Below, in pieces: positions 21,802 through 27,683 of a stretch of 27,683 bases of DNA. The notes beneath the pieces were generated by a model. The model was given only the letters and a program-made list of their open reading frames with translations, was not told the DNA's origin and ran no database searches. The position numbers and the translations under genes are program-made. How positions within the stretch are numbered: position 1 is the first letter of the stretch; every line of letters starts with the position of its first letter. Origin of the DNA: a virus; IMG/VR virus record IMGVR_UViG_3300044646_001834, positions 1 to 27,683 of that record. One strand, 5' to 3'.

Positions 21802-22853
21802 TCGAAGAAACGCAACCAGTCGAGGTCGTCGCCAACGACGCCTTGGCCTCAATCGAAAGGGCACAAGTGGACGTTCAAATTGCCACCGCCCGCAAATACC
21901 CTCGGACCCTGTCGAAGGTGAAGGAGCGCATGCTGTCCTTCGCCACCCTCGACGAGGAGACCGCCAGCAGTTGCTTCTACACCCTCCCGGCGCGCCGCGG
22001 GGGCGACGACAAGCCGATCCAAGGACCCAGCATCCGCATGGCCGAGATTGCGCTGGCCTCGTACCAGCACATCAAGGCCGGCTCCCGCATCATCAACGAC
22101 GACGGGAAGTTCCTCACCGCGCAGGCGGTCGTCCACGATCTCGAAAACAACGTGGCGGTCTCCATCGAGGTCCGGCGCCGGGTCACAAACAAGTCGGGCC
22201 AGCGGTTCGGGGACGACATGATCGCTGTGACCGGAAACGCGGCTTGCTCCATCGCCCTCCGCAACGCCGTGTTCCGGGTCGTTCCTCGGGCGCTGATCAC
22301 GCCGGTCTATGAGGCAGCCAAGCGGGTCGCAGTCGGGGACGTCAAGAGCCTGACCTCAAAGCGTGCCCAGATCATCGGCAGGCTAAAACAGATGGGAGCC
22401 AAGGAAGCTTCCATCCTTGCGGCCGTGGGCGCCGAGAAGATCGAGGACATCGACTTGGCCAAGCTGGAGGTGCTGATCGGGTTGGGCACCGCCATCAAAG
22501 ACGGCGAGACTACCCTCGAAACCGCGTTCCCCGGGGCCGCGCCTGCCACCGATGGCAAGCCGATCTTCAAGGAGGAGCCGAAGGCGGTGCCCGCCGCGCC
22601 AGAACAGCCGGTCGCCGCGCCGGCCGCGCCGGAGCCCGTAGCTGTTGAGCCCGCAGGGACCGCGCAGGAGCGCCTTGCCGCCGTGGTCACGGACGCCGGG
22701 TTCACGCTCGACACCTTCAACAGGTGGTGCATCGACACCGGGTTCCTGCAAGCGGAGGTCGGGACGTGGGCCGAGGTGCCCGAGGCGCTCGCAGCCCGAT
22801 GCCTCAAGGGCGCCAAGGGGCTCGTTGCCCAGCTCAAGGAGGTGGCCAAGTGA
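21798..22853 (+). CDS. Candidate single-strand annealing recombinase
   Basis: The 351-residue product resembles phage recombination proteins next to exonucleases. Landmarks are QIATARKYPRTLSKVKERML (27-46), SSCFYTLP, a conserved PIQGPSIRMAEIALASY (74-90), SIEVRRRVTNKSGQRFG, TGNAACSIALRNAVFRVVPRA and a helical GLGTAIKDGETTLETAF (228-244). A proline/alanine linker (about 250-285) leads to a C-terminal helical domain. The gene lies two genes upstream of a Cas4-like nuclease, the layout of lambda Red or RecET cassettes. The family identity is from memory and a fold search is needed. The start overlaps the prior stop (ATGA); an in-frame upstream extension is rejected. Confidence 0.5.
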   Translation: MIEETQPVEVVANDALASIERAQVDVQIATARKYPRTLSKVKERMLSFATLDEETASSCFYTLPARRGGDDKPIQGPSIRMAEIALASYQHIKAGSRIINDDGKFLTAQAVVHDLENNVAVSIEVRRRVTNKSGQRFGDDMIAVTGNAACSIALRNAVFRVVPRALITPVYEAAKRVAVGDVKSLTSKRAQIIGRLKQMGAKEASILAAVGAEKIEDIDLAKLEVLIGLGTAIKDGETTLETAFPGAAPATDGKPIFKEEPKAVPAAPEQPVAAPAAPEPVAVEPAGTAQERLAAVVTDAGFTLDTFNRWCIDTGFLQAEVGTWAEVPEALAARCLKGAKGLVAQLKEVAK

Positions 22854-23152
22854 GCGCAGACATCAACCGATTGGAGGAATTGGCCGCGCTGATCCAAGCC
22901 GAGGTCCCGCGCATCATTGGCGAGGCCACGGACGCCATCAACGAGTCGATCACGGTCGCGCTGGAAGAAGCGCAAGAGGCCGAAACCGATGCGCCTGCCA
23001 AGCTCAAGCTCGCGATCACCGCCACGTGGAACCTCGACACCAACAGCGTCGAGGTCTCGATGCCGGTGGCCGTGAAGCGCAAGTTCACCCGGACTGCAAA
23101 GCTCCCGGATCACAGTCAAGCCAACCTGCCGCTGGGAGGTGCCAATGAGTGA
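22850..23152 (+). CDS. Small recombination-operon protein, function unknown
   Basis: The 100-residue product starts at GTG 22850, overlapping the preceding TGA and preceded by a strong AAGGAGGTG. It has a helix (LEELAALIQAEVPRIIGEA, about 8-26), an acidic linker, and a beta C-terminal half (KLKLAITATWNLDTNSVEVS, about 53-72). Related small proteins accompany phage recombination genes but the role is unknown. Eight bases of its 3' end overlap the nuclease start at 23145. A single-strand binding or partner role is a guess. Confidence 0.6.
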   Translation: MSADINRLEELAALIQAEVPRIIGEATDAINESITVALEEAQEAETDAPAKLKLAITATWNLDTNSVEVSMPVAVKRKFTRTAKLPDHSQANLPLGGANE

Positions 23153-24236
23153 CGAACGCAAGGGCCTCCCGTCCGCCAGTTCCGCGCAGCGCTACGCCCT
23201 CTGCCCGGGATCCTTCCTGCTGGAGCAGTCGGTTCATGAGCCGGACACCGCTGGAGCCGACGCCCAGATCGGAAACCGCATCCACGGCTTTCTGGCCGGG
23301 GAAAAGATCAACCTCGACGACGACGAGGCAAAGCTCGCCGCAATCTGCTTTTCGCAGGAGGTCGAGATCGCCAAGGCCGTGTTCCCGTTCCAAGAGCGGC
23401 TCACTATCATCCGCGAGCGCCGGCTGTGGGCGGTGGATGCGGATTTCAACAAGTCGTGGTCCGGCAAGCCGGACGTGGTCTACAACGACGGACTCAACGC
23501 CTTGGTCATCGACTACAAGACCGGCCGAGGCACCGTTGAACACGCCGCCGGCAACGCCCAGCTGCGGGCGCTGGCGGTCTTAGTCAACCAGTCGTGCGGA
23601 CCGTTCGGAGAGGTGACGGTTGCGATCATCCAACCGCTGGCCGGCGACCCGACGACATGCACCTACAGGTCCGAAGACCTGTCCCGCGCAGACTACGAGA
23701 TCAACCGGCTGATGTCGGACATCCGCAAGCCGGGCCAGCCGCGCAACCCGTCGGCCGAAGCCTGCAAATACTGCCGCGCCAAGGGCGTCTGCCCGGAGGC
23801 TCAGGCAGAGGTCAACAACCTCCCGACGCTGGTTCCGAGGGACGGGGTCGAGATCGTCATGACTCCCAAGCAGATCGCGGAGTTCCTCGCCAAGGCCCCG
23901 CTGGCCGAGGCCGTCATCGAGTCGGTACGCGGCAAGGCTCGCCGGATGCTGGAGGCCGGACACGCCATCCCCGGCTGGAAGCTCAAGCCCGGGTCGGTCC
24001 GCGAAACCATCACCCAGCCCGAGACCGTGTTCGGTCGATTCGTCGAGGCTGGTGGCACACAAGCCCAATTCGTCGGGGCAATCAGCATCACCAAAACCAA
24101 GCTAAAGGACGCGGTCAGGTCTGCCACCGGCCGCAAGGGCAAGGAGCTGGACGCCGCTGTCGAGGCCATCCTCGACGGCTGCACCGAGACCAAACAGACC
24201 GCGTCATCGCTGGTCGAAGACAAGGAGGCCGCGTGA
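23145..24236 (+). CDS. Cas4-like / DUF2800 PD-(D/E)XK nuclease
   Basis: The 363-residue protein is a likely metal-dependent exonuclease making recombinogenic 3' ends. The PD-(D/E)XK signature is visible: GNRIHGFL (H47), a strand with GKPD (D110), then VIDYKTG with D123 and K125, and Q139 downstream. A Cas4/AddB-like iron-sulphur set is present: C20 near the N-terminus and C207-x2-C210-x5-C216. The C-terminal third is helical. Pairing with the annealing candidate upstream is the logic of phage recombination modules. ATG 23145 is preceded by GGGAGGT at good spacing. Substrate polarity is unknown. Confidence 0.8.
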   Translation: MSDERKGLPSASSAQRYALCPGSFLLEQSVHEPDTAGADAQIGNRIHGFLAGEKINLDDDEAKLAAICFSQEVEIAKAVFPFQERLTIIRERRLWAVDADFNKSWSGKPDVVYNDGLNALVIDYKTGRGTVEHAAGNAQLRALAVLVNQSCGPFGEVTVAIIQPLAGDPTTCTYRSEDLSRADYEINRLMSDIRKPGQPRNPSAEACKYCRAKGVCPEAQAEVNNLPTLVPRDGVEIVMTPKQIAEFLAKAPLAEAVIESVRGKARRMLEAGHAIPGWKLKPGSVRETITQPETVFGRFVEAGGTQAQFVGAISITKTKLKDAVRSATGRKGKELDAAVEAILDGCTETKQTASSLVEDKEAA

Positions 24237-24658
24237 AGCACCAGATGGACCTTGTCCAAGAGTTCCACCAGGTGATGCAGGTGCACACCCCGAGTCGCCC
24301 CACCATGCCGTCGCCCGAGGTGCACAACCTGCGCTTCCGGCTGATCGACGAGGAAGCCCAGGAGCTTGCCGAATCCACCAACCTGATCCAGTACCTGGAC
24401 GCCATCGGGGACCTGCTCTACGTCGTCAACGGCGCCGCGCTTGCCGCCGGCTTCACCCCGGCCCAAGTCGACGCAGCGTTTGCCGAGATCCACCGGAGCA
24501 ATATGTCGAAGCTCTGGAGCGCGGACGAGATCGACTGCATCCCGGCCGACTGTCGCGCCGTCAACGTTGGGGACGGTCGCTACATCGTCCGCCGGAACGA
24601 CGGCAAGATCATCAAGAGCCCGTCCTACTCGCCAGCCGACCTCAGGGGGATCGTATGA
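24233..24658 (+). CDS. MazG-like nucleotide pyrophosphohydrolase
   Basis: The 141-residue enzyme of the all-alpha NTP pyrophosphohydrolase superfamily probably hydrolyses nucleoside triphosphates or alarmone-like nucleotides. Motifs include LIDEEAQELAES (E40/E41/E44 as metal ligands), DAIGDLLYVVNGAALAAG (D56 and D60), and HRSNMSKL (87-94) with a DGK-IKSPSY-PADL C-terminus, a familiar phage MazG-like ending. An additional segment with cysteines (about residues 97-119, DEIDCIPADCRA) separates the last two parts. GTG 24233 overlaps the nuclease stop and is preceded by AAGGAGG. Confidence 0.8.
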   Translation: MKHQMDLVQEFHQVMQVHTPSRPTMPSPEVHNLRFRLIDEEAQELAESTNLIQYLDAIGDLLYVVNGAALAAGFTPAQVDAAFAEIHRSNMSKLWSADEIDCIPADCRAVNVGDGRYIVRRNDGKIIKSPSYSPADLRGIV

Positions 24659-24981
24659 GGGGCCTCCAAGCGTTCGGCTTCGGCCGCATCCACACCTCCG
24701 CGGAGGTCCACACCAACGACGACGACAACAAGTTCCTCCAGATGATCGTCGAGTTTGAAGATCGACTCCTGCACAAGAGCGGGAAGGTCTACAACCAGCG
24801 CGTCCTGTTTCGCTCGTTTGACCAACTGGACATCGAGCGCGTGCAGGACTTCACCGATGGGCGATTCGTCGTGGTGGACGGGATGATCGACGCAGTCGCC
24901 GAGAAGTCGTCAACCGGCTGGTGGTACGCCAACCCGCGCCTGACAGGACGGATCCACTCAGTCATCAACACCGAGCCATGA
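24655..24981 (+). CDS. SSB-like small OB-fold protein candidate
   Basis: The 108-residue protein has the strand-turn pattern of small OB-fold DNA-binding proteins: GRIHTSAEVHTNDDDN, FLQMIVEFED, YNQRVLFRSFDQLD, GRFVVVDGMIDAVAE, WWYANPRLTGRIHSV. It shows no acidic C-terminal SSB tail. Its location between pyrophosphohydrolase and resolvase genes supports a DNA metabolism role. It starts by an ATGA overlap. Alternative: a related beta-barrel of unknown binding partner. Confidence 0.55.
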   Translation: MRGLQAFGFGRIHTSAEVHTNDDDNKFLQMIVEFEDRLLHKSGKVYNQRVLFRSFDQLDIERVQDFTDGRFVVVDGMIDAVAEKSSTGWWYANPRLTGRIHSVINTEP

Positions 24982-25448
24982 CCGACATCCTCCACTTCTG
25001 GGTGCCTGGAATCCCGAAAGCCCAGCCACGGGTCAAGGCCTTCCGCCGAGGCAACCGCGCTGGAGTCTACGATCCGGGCACGGCAGACGGCTGGAAACTG
25101 CTGGTGACCAATGGAGTCAACAGGAATTGGAACCGCGTTCAATTCACGGGACCGCTGCGGCTGGTGCTGGCATTCGTCATGCCGCGACCGAAAGCGCATC
25201 TCAACCGGCACGGAGACGTCAAATGGTCCGCGCCGTCGTGGCATCAATCCAAGCCTGACCTCGACAATCTGGCCAAGGCTGTGATGGATGCAATCACCCA
25301 AATGCAGGTCTGGCGCGACGATTCACAGGTCGTCCAACTGGAGGTCGGCAAGGGCTACGGCACACGCTCTGGATGCTTCGTCGTCTTGGGTAATGCGTCG
25401 TCCACCGACCCGCTGCTCAAGCTGGATTTCCAGCGCTTCGTCGCCTGA
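24978..25448 (+). CDS. rusA: RusA-family Holliday junction resolvase
   Basis: The 156-residue protein belongs to the RusA family, which cuts four-way DNA junctions. Sequence hallmarks are the N-terminal VPGIPKAQPRVKAF (9-22), FVMPRPKAH, and KPDLDNLAKAVMDAI, with D94/D96, followed by VWRDDSQVV with D115. The D-x-D spacing and the 19-residue gap to D115 reproduce the catalytic D70, D72, D91 arrangement of E. coli RusA. It may resolve recombination and replication intermediates before packaging. ATG 24978 overlaps the upstream stop. The annealing protein, nuclease and SSB-like genes precede it in the same operon. Confidence 0.92.
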   Translation: MTDILHFWVPGIPKAQPRVKAFRRGNRAGVYDPGTADGWKLLVTNGVNRNWNRVQFTGPLRLVLAFVMPRPKAHLNRHGDVKWSAPSWHQSKPDLDNLAKAVMDAITQMQVWRDDSQVVQLEVGKGYGTRSGCFVVLGNASSTDPLLKLDFQRFVA

Positions 25449-25581
25449 CATCACGGGGGCCGCGCATCCGAAAAACGCGGTCAAAAAAAATCTGAGAAAG
25501 TTCTTGCAAGGTCTGCGGTCTCGGCTAAGGTGGTGCGCGTCGGAGGCAATCAAGCCGCCGAGAAACGGAACGAATCAAACC
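25449..25581. other. 133-base intergenic region with no gene
   Basis: This is the longest non-coding stretch in the window. It contains a short inverted repeat CCGCG/CGCGG (5 pairs), then an A-run (AAAAAAAA at about 25483-25490), which is not a plus-strand terminator. The promoter-like sequence at 25504-25531 follows. It separates the resolvase operon from the small 25582 gene, so transcription probably restarts here. Confidence 0.65.
25504..25531 (+). promoter_or_regulatory. Promoter candidate for the 25582 gene and downstream lysozyme/helicase
   Basis: TTGCAA at 25504-25509 and TAAGGT at 25526-25531 are separated by 16 bases. An upstream A-rich tract could act as an UP element. The expected start would leave an approximately 40-45 base leader before ATG 25582. 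Location after the longest gene-free stretch increases plausibility, although neither hexamer is perfect. Confidence 0.5.
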
Positions 25582-25788
25582 ATGAGCAACACGGTCACAA
25601 TCAATAACACGTTCAACGCAATCTGGGTCGACGACGCCTGCATTACTTCTGGCGCCTATGTCATCGAGGAGACCGGGTGGTGGTCCGAAGACGGTTCCGC
25701 TTGGTACGGCGTAGAGTCTGCCAACGAGTTCAATGCGTCGACCATCGTGCTGGTCGGTGGGCCTGCTGACGGCAAAGTCATCCGCTGA
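25582..25788 (+). CDS. Small acidic hypothetical protein with its own promoter
   Basis: The 68-residue protein is acidic (nine D/E against two K/R), with many aromatic residues (ETGWWSEDGSAWYGVES) and beta-like segments. It ends GGPADGKVIR. No family is recognised. It is preceded by an A-rich leader without a Shine-Dalgarno sequence, after the promoter candidate at 25504-25531. Its stop is followed by four bases and the lysozyme ATG. Small acidic phage proteins sometimes inhibit host factors or mimic DNA; here that is only a hypothesis. Confidence 0.6.
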   Translation: MSNTVTINNTFNAIWVDDACITSGAYVIEETGWWSEDGSAWYGVESANEFNASTIVLVGGPADGKVIR

Positions 25789-25792
25789 CCCC

Positions 25793-26137
25793 ATGACAAC
25801 CCTCTCCAACCTGATCTCCGCCCTGATCATCGTCGAGTCATCGGGCAACGACCTTGCCGTCGGCGACGGCGGCAAGGCCATCGGCCCGCTCCAGATCCAC
25901 CGCGGCGTGGTGATCGACGTGAACCGGATCACCGGATCGAGCTACCGGCACCAGGACATGACCAACCGGGCACAGGCCCGGGCGGTCTGCGAGGCCTATC
26001 TGCTGCACTACGGCCGCGGCAAGACCACCGAGCAGCAGGCCCGGATCTGGAACGGGGGCCCTACCGGGGACTGCAAGACGGCCACGGTGGCCTACTGGGC
26101 CAAGGTCCAAGCCCAAATGACGAAAGGAACCAAGTGA
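25793..26137 (+). CDS. Small lysozyme / transglycosylase-like endolysin
   Basis: The 114-residue protein has the lysozyme-like fold signature: IIVESSGND with catalytic E15, GKAIGPLQI (28-35), and a C-terminal ARIWNGGPTG (83-92) and AYWAKVQ. Such small enzymes cleave peptidoglycan glycan strands and are found in phages and in Verrucomicrobiota-type genomes. There is no signal peptide, so release would need a holin. The holin-like cluster is about 16 kb upstream. The ATG at 25793 is chosen because the family begins there; an earlier in-frame extension lacks homology. Confidence 0.8.
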   Translation: MTTLSNLISALIIVESSGNDLAVGDGGKAIGPLQIHRGVVIDVNRITGSSYRHQDMTNRAQARAVCEAYLLHYGRGKTTEQQARIWNGGPTGDCKTATVAYWAKVQAQMTKGTK

Positions 26138-27683
26138 ACGATTACGACGCGTTGATTGCAAAGAAGCGCAAGGTGACGGCCAACTACGGCTTCGATCCCT
26201 TGCCTATCACGGCGCCTCTGTTTCCGTGGCAGCGCCAGATTGTTGAATGGGCCGTCAGAAAAGGCCGATGCGCTCTCTTTGAGGATTGCGGCCTTGGAAA
26301 GACCGCGCAGCAACTTGAATGGGCGCATCAAGTCTGCCAGCACACGGGAGGTTCCGTTTTGGTTCTGACGCCTCTTGCGGTCGCCAGGCAAACCCAGCTT
26401 GAAGCAGTCAAGTTCGGCATCCCGTCCTGCATCGCAAAAGACGCATCCGACGTTACCAGCCCGGGAATCTGGATCACCAATTACGAGAAGCTGGACAAGT
26501 TCAACACAGACGAGTTTGCGGGTGTCGTGCTGGATGAAAGTTCAATTCTGAAAAGTTTCACCGGCAAAACCAGACAGGAATTGACAGCGGCATTTAGCCG
26601 GACCCCGTATCGACTGGCGTGCACAGCAACGCCATCGCCAAACGATTACACCGAGCTTGGTCAGCACGCGGATTTTCTCGGCATCTGCACGCCGGCGCAA
26701 ATGTTGGCCACCTATTTCATCAACGACACATTCAACACGGGCGACTGGAGGCTCAAAAAACACGCCGAAGCATCGTTTTGGAGATGGCTCGCCAGTTGGG
26801 CCGCGTGCGTTTCCAAGCCGTCAGACATTGGATTTGATGACAAAGGATACGACCTTCCAAAGCTCAACCTAGAAACCATCACGGTGCACGTCGACGAAAG
26901 CGCGTCGACAGGGGAAGACCTGTTTCGGATTGCAACGCTGTCGGCGACAACGATGCATCGAGAGATGAAGCTGACGTCTGGCCCGCGGGCCGACGAAGTC
27001 GCCCGTCTTGTGAACCACAGCACCGAGCCGTGGATTGTGTGGTGCAACACGAACGACGAAGCGGACGCTTTGATTGAGCGGATCCCAGATGCCATTGAGG
27101 TCAGAGGAAGCGATACCCCAGAACGAAAGCAAAAGGCCTTGGCCGATTTCAGCGAAGGAAGATCCAGAATCATCATCACGAAGCCTTCCATCGCCGGCTT
27201 CGGATTGAACTGGCAACATTGCCGCAACGTGGCCTTCGTCGGTCTTTCATACTCGTTTGAGGATTTTTACCAAGCGCTTCGGAGGTCCTACAGATTCGGC
27301 CAGACCCGAGAAGTAAATGCCTACATCGTGCAGGCCCAAACCGAAGGGGCTATTCTTCGGGCTATCGAAACAAAGATCAATCAACACAAAACCATGCAGG
27401 AAAACATGAAGCTGGCGGCAAAGGAATTGAGGTTTGCAACCTCGGAAACAATAGATGCCAAGGTCGACATCACGACCACAACCGGAGACGGCTGGACCGT
27501 TCACCATGGAGATTGCGTTCGGGTTGCCCGAGAAAAGATCGCCGATCACAGCATTGGCTTTTCCGTTTTCTCGCCGCCGTTTGCTGATCTTTTTACCTAC
27601 TCGGCAGACCCTCAAGACATGGGAAACTGCTCAACGATGGCCGAGTTCATGGAGCACTTCGGCGTATTGATCGGTGAATTGAA
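26134..27683 (+). CDS. SNF2-like helicase fused to a DNA methyltransferase (partial)
   Basis: The first 516 codons of a gene truncated by the right edge combine two enzymes. The ATPase part shows Walker A EDCGLGKT (50-57), Walker B VVLDES (131-136), TATPSPND (164-171), motif V AGFGLN (354-359) and motif VI QALRRSYRFGQ (380-390). It follows the SNF2/DEAD helicase order. From about residue 455, HHGDCVRVAREKIADHSIGF precedes SPPF (480-483), the catalytic motif IV of N6-adenine or N4-cytosine methyltransferases. Motif IV before motif I indicates a beta-type arrangement; motif I (FxGxG) would lie beyond the edge. GTG 26134 overlaps the lysozyme stop and has an AAAGGA upstream. G+C is lower than in the structural genes. 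Confidence 0.88.
   Translation, partial: MNDYDALIAKKRKVTANYGFDPLPITAPLFPWQRQIVEWAVRKGRCALFEDCGLGKTAQQLEWAHQVCQHTGGSVLVLTPLAVARQTQLEAVKFGIPSCIAKDASDVTSPGIWITNYEKLDKFNTDEFAGVVLDESSILKSFTGKTRQELTAAFSRTPYRLACTATPSPNDYTELGQHADFLGICTPAQMLATYFINDTFNTGDWRLKKHAEASFWRWLASWAACVSKPSDIGFDDKGYDLPKLNLETITVHVDESASTGEDLFRIATLSATTMHREMKLTSGPRADEVARLVNHSTEPWIVWCNTNDEADALIERIPDAIEVRGSDTPERKQKALADFSEGRSRIIITKPSIAGFGLNWQHCRNVAFVGLSYSFEDFYQALRRSYRFGQTREVNAYIVQAQTEGAILRAIETKINQHKTMQENMKLAAKELRFATSETIDAKVDITTTTGDGWTVHHGDCVRVAREKIADHSIGFSVFSPPFADLFTYSADPQDMGNCSTMAEFMEHFGVLIGEL

Noticed and set aside
20669-21835. Minus-strand open frame opposite the 929-residue gene
   Set aside because: Same reasoning: no independent motif, overlap with a well-supported forward gene, and no start context.
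25460-25490. CCGCG/CGCGG inverted repeat followed by an A-run as a terminator
   Set aside because: The stem has only five pairs, and the tract on the plus strand is A, not T. It cannot be a forward intrinsic terminator, and there is no minus-strand gene to terminate.
1-27683. CRISPR array, tRNA, integrase, repressor, attachment site or insertion sequence
   Set aside because: I found no direct repeat array with spacers, no cloverleaf candidate, no recombinase motif and no inverted-repeat-bounded transposase. They may exist outside the window.

Overview
The window is a contiguous stretch of a tailed double-stranded DNA phage or prophage. About 42 genes lie head to tail on the + strand, and no convincing gene lies on the - strand. 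A lambda-type packaging set, an HK97-fold capsid protein, a tail tube candidate and a tape measure indicate a siphovirus. G+C is about 65 percent in typical lines, with poorer patches in the fibre gene near 8 kb, the chaperone/tape-measure region and the right-end helicase gene. No integrase, repressor, tRNA, 16S or other host gene is visible, so lifestyle and host cannot be fixed. Several virion families, the small lysozyme and the many starts without Shine-Dalgarno sequences recall phages from Verrucomicrobiota or Planctomycetota metagenomes, but that is a low-confidence inference.

Layout: (1) 57-6725, packaging and head: a small unknown gene, small terminase, large terminase (GpA family), a gene in the gpW position, lambda-type portal, and a single polypeptide carrying a ClpP-like prohead protease fused to the major capsid protein. 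(2) 6783-13052, accessory virion and lysis genes: small structural proteins, a low-GC fibre-like protein, a holin-like cluster with a nested lipoprotein, then an Ig-like protein, a fibre protein and two repeat-bearing surface proteins. (3) 13056-21625, head-tail connection and tail: FII/Z/U-position proteins, tail tube candidate, assembly chaperone candidate, a short tape measure, two paralogous beta proteins and an unrecognised 929-residue tail protein. (4) 21622-25448, DNA metabolism: a candidate single-strand annealing protein, a Cas4-like nuclease with four Fe-S type cysteines, a MazG-like pyrophosphohydrolase, an SSB-like protein and a RusA resolvase. (5) 25449-27683: the longest non-coding stretch, with a promoter-like sequence, then a small acidic gene, a small lysozyme, and a helicase-methyltransferase fusion that runs off the right edge.

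Twenty of the 41 gene junctions are 4-base NTGA start/stop overlaps, so translation is tightly coupled. Six others are in-frame, with only one or two codons between stop and start. The most interesting items are the helicase-methyltransferase fusion, the recombination cassette, the protease-capsid fusion with a possible internal capsid start, the adhesin/lysis block placed between capsid and connector genes, the nested lysis lipoprotein, and the 929-residue orphan.
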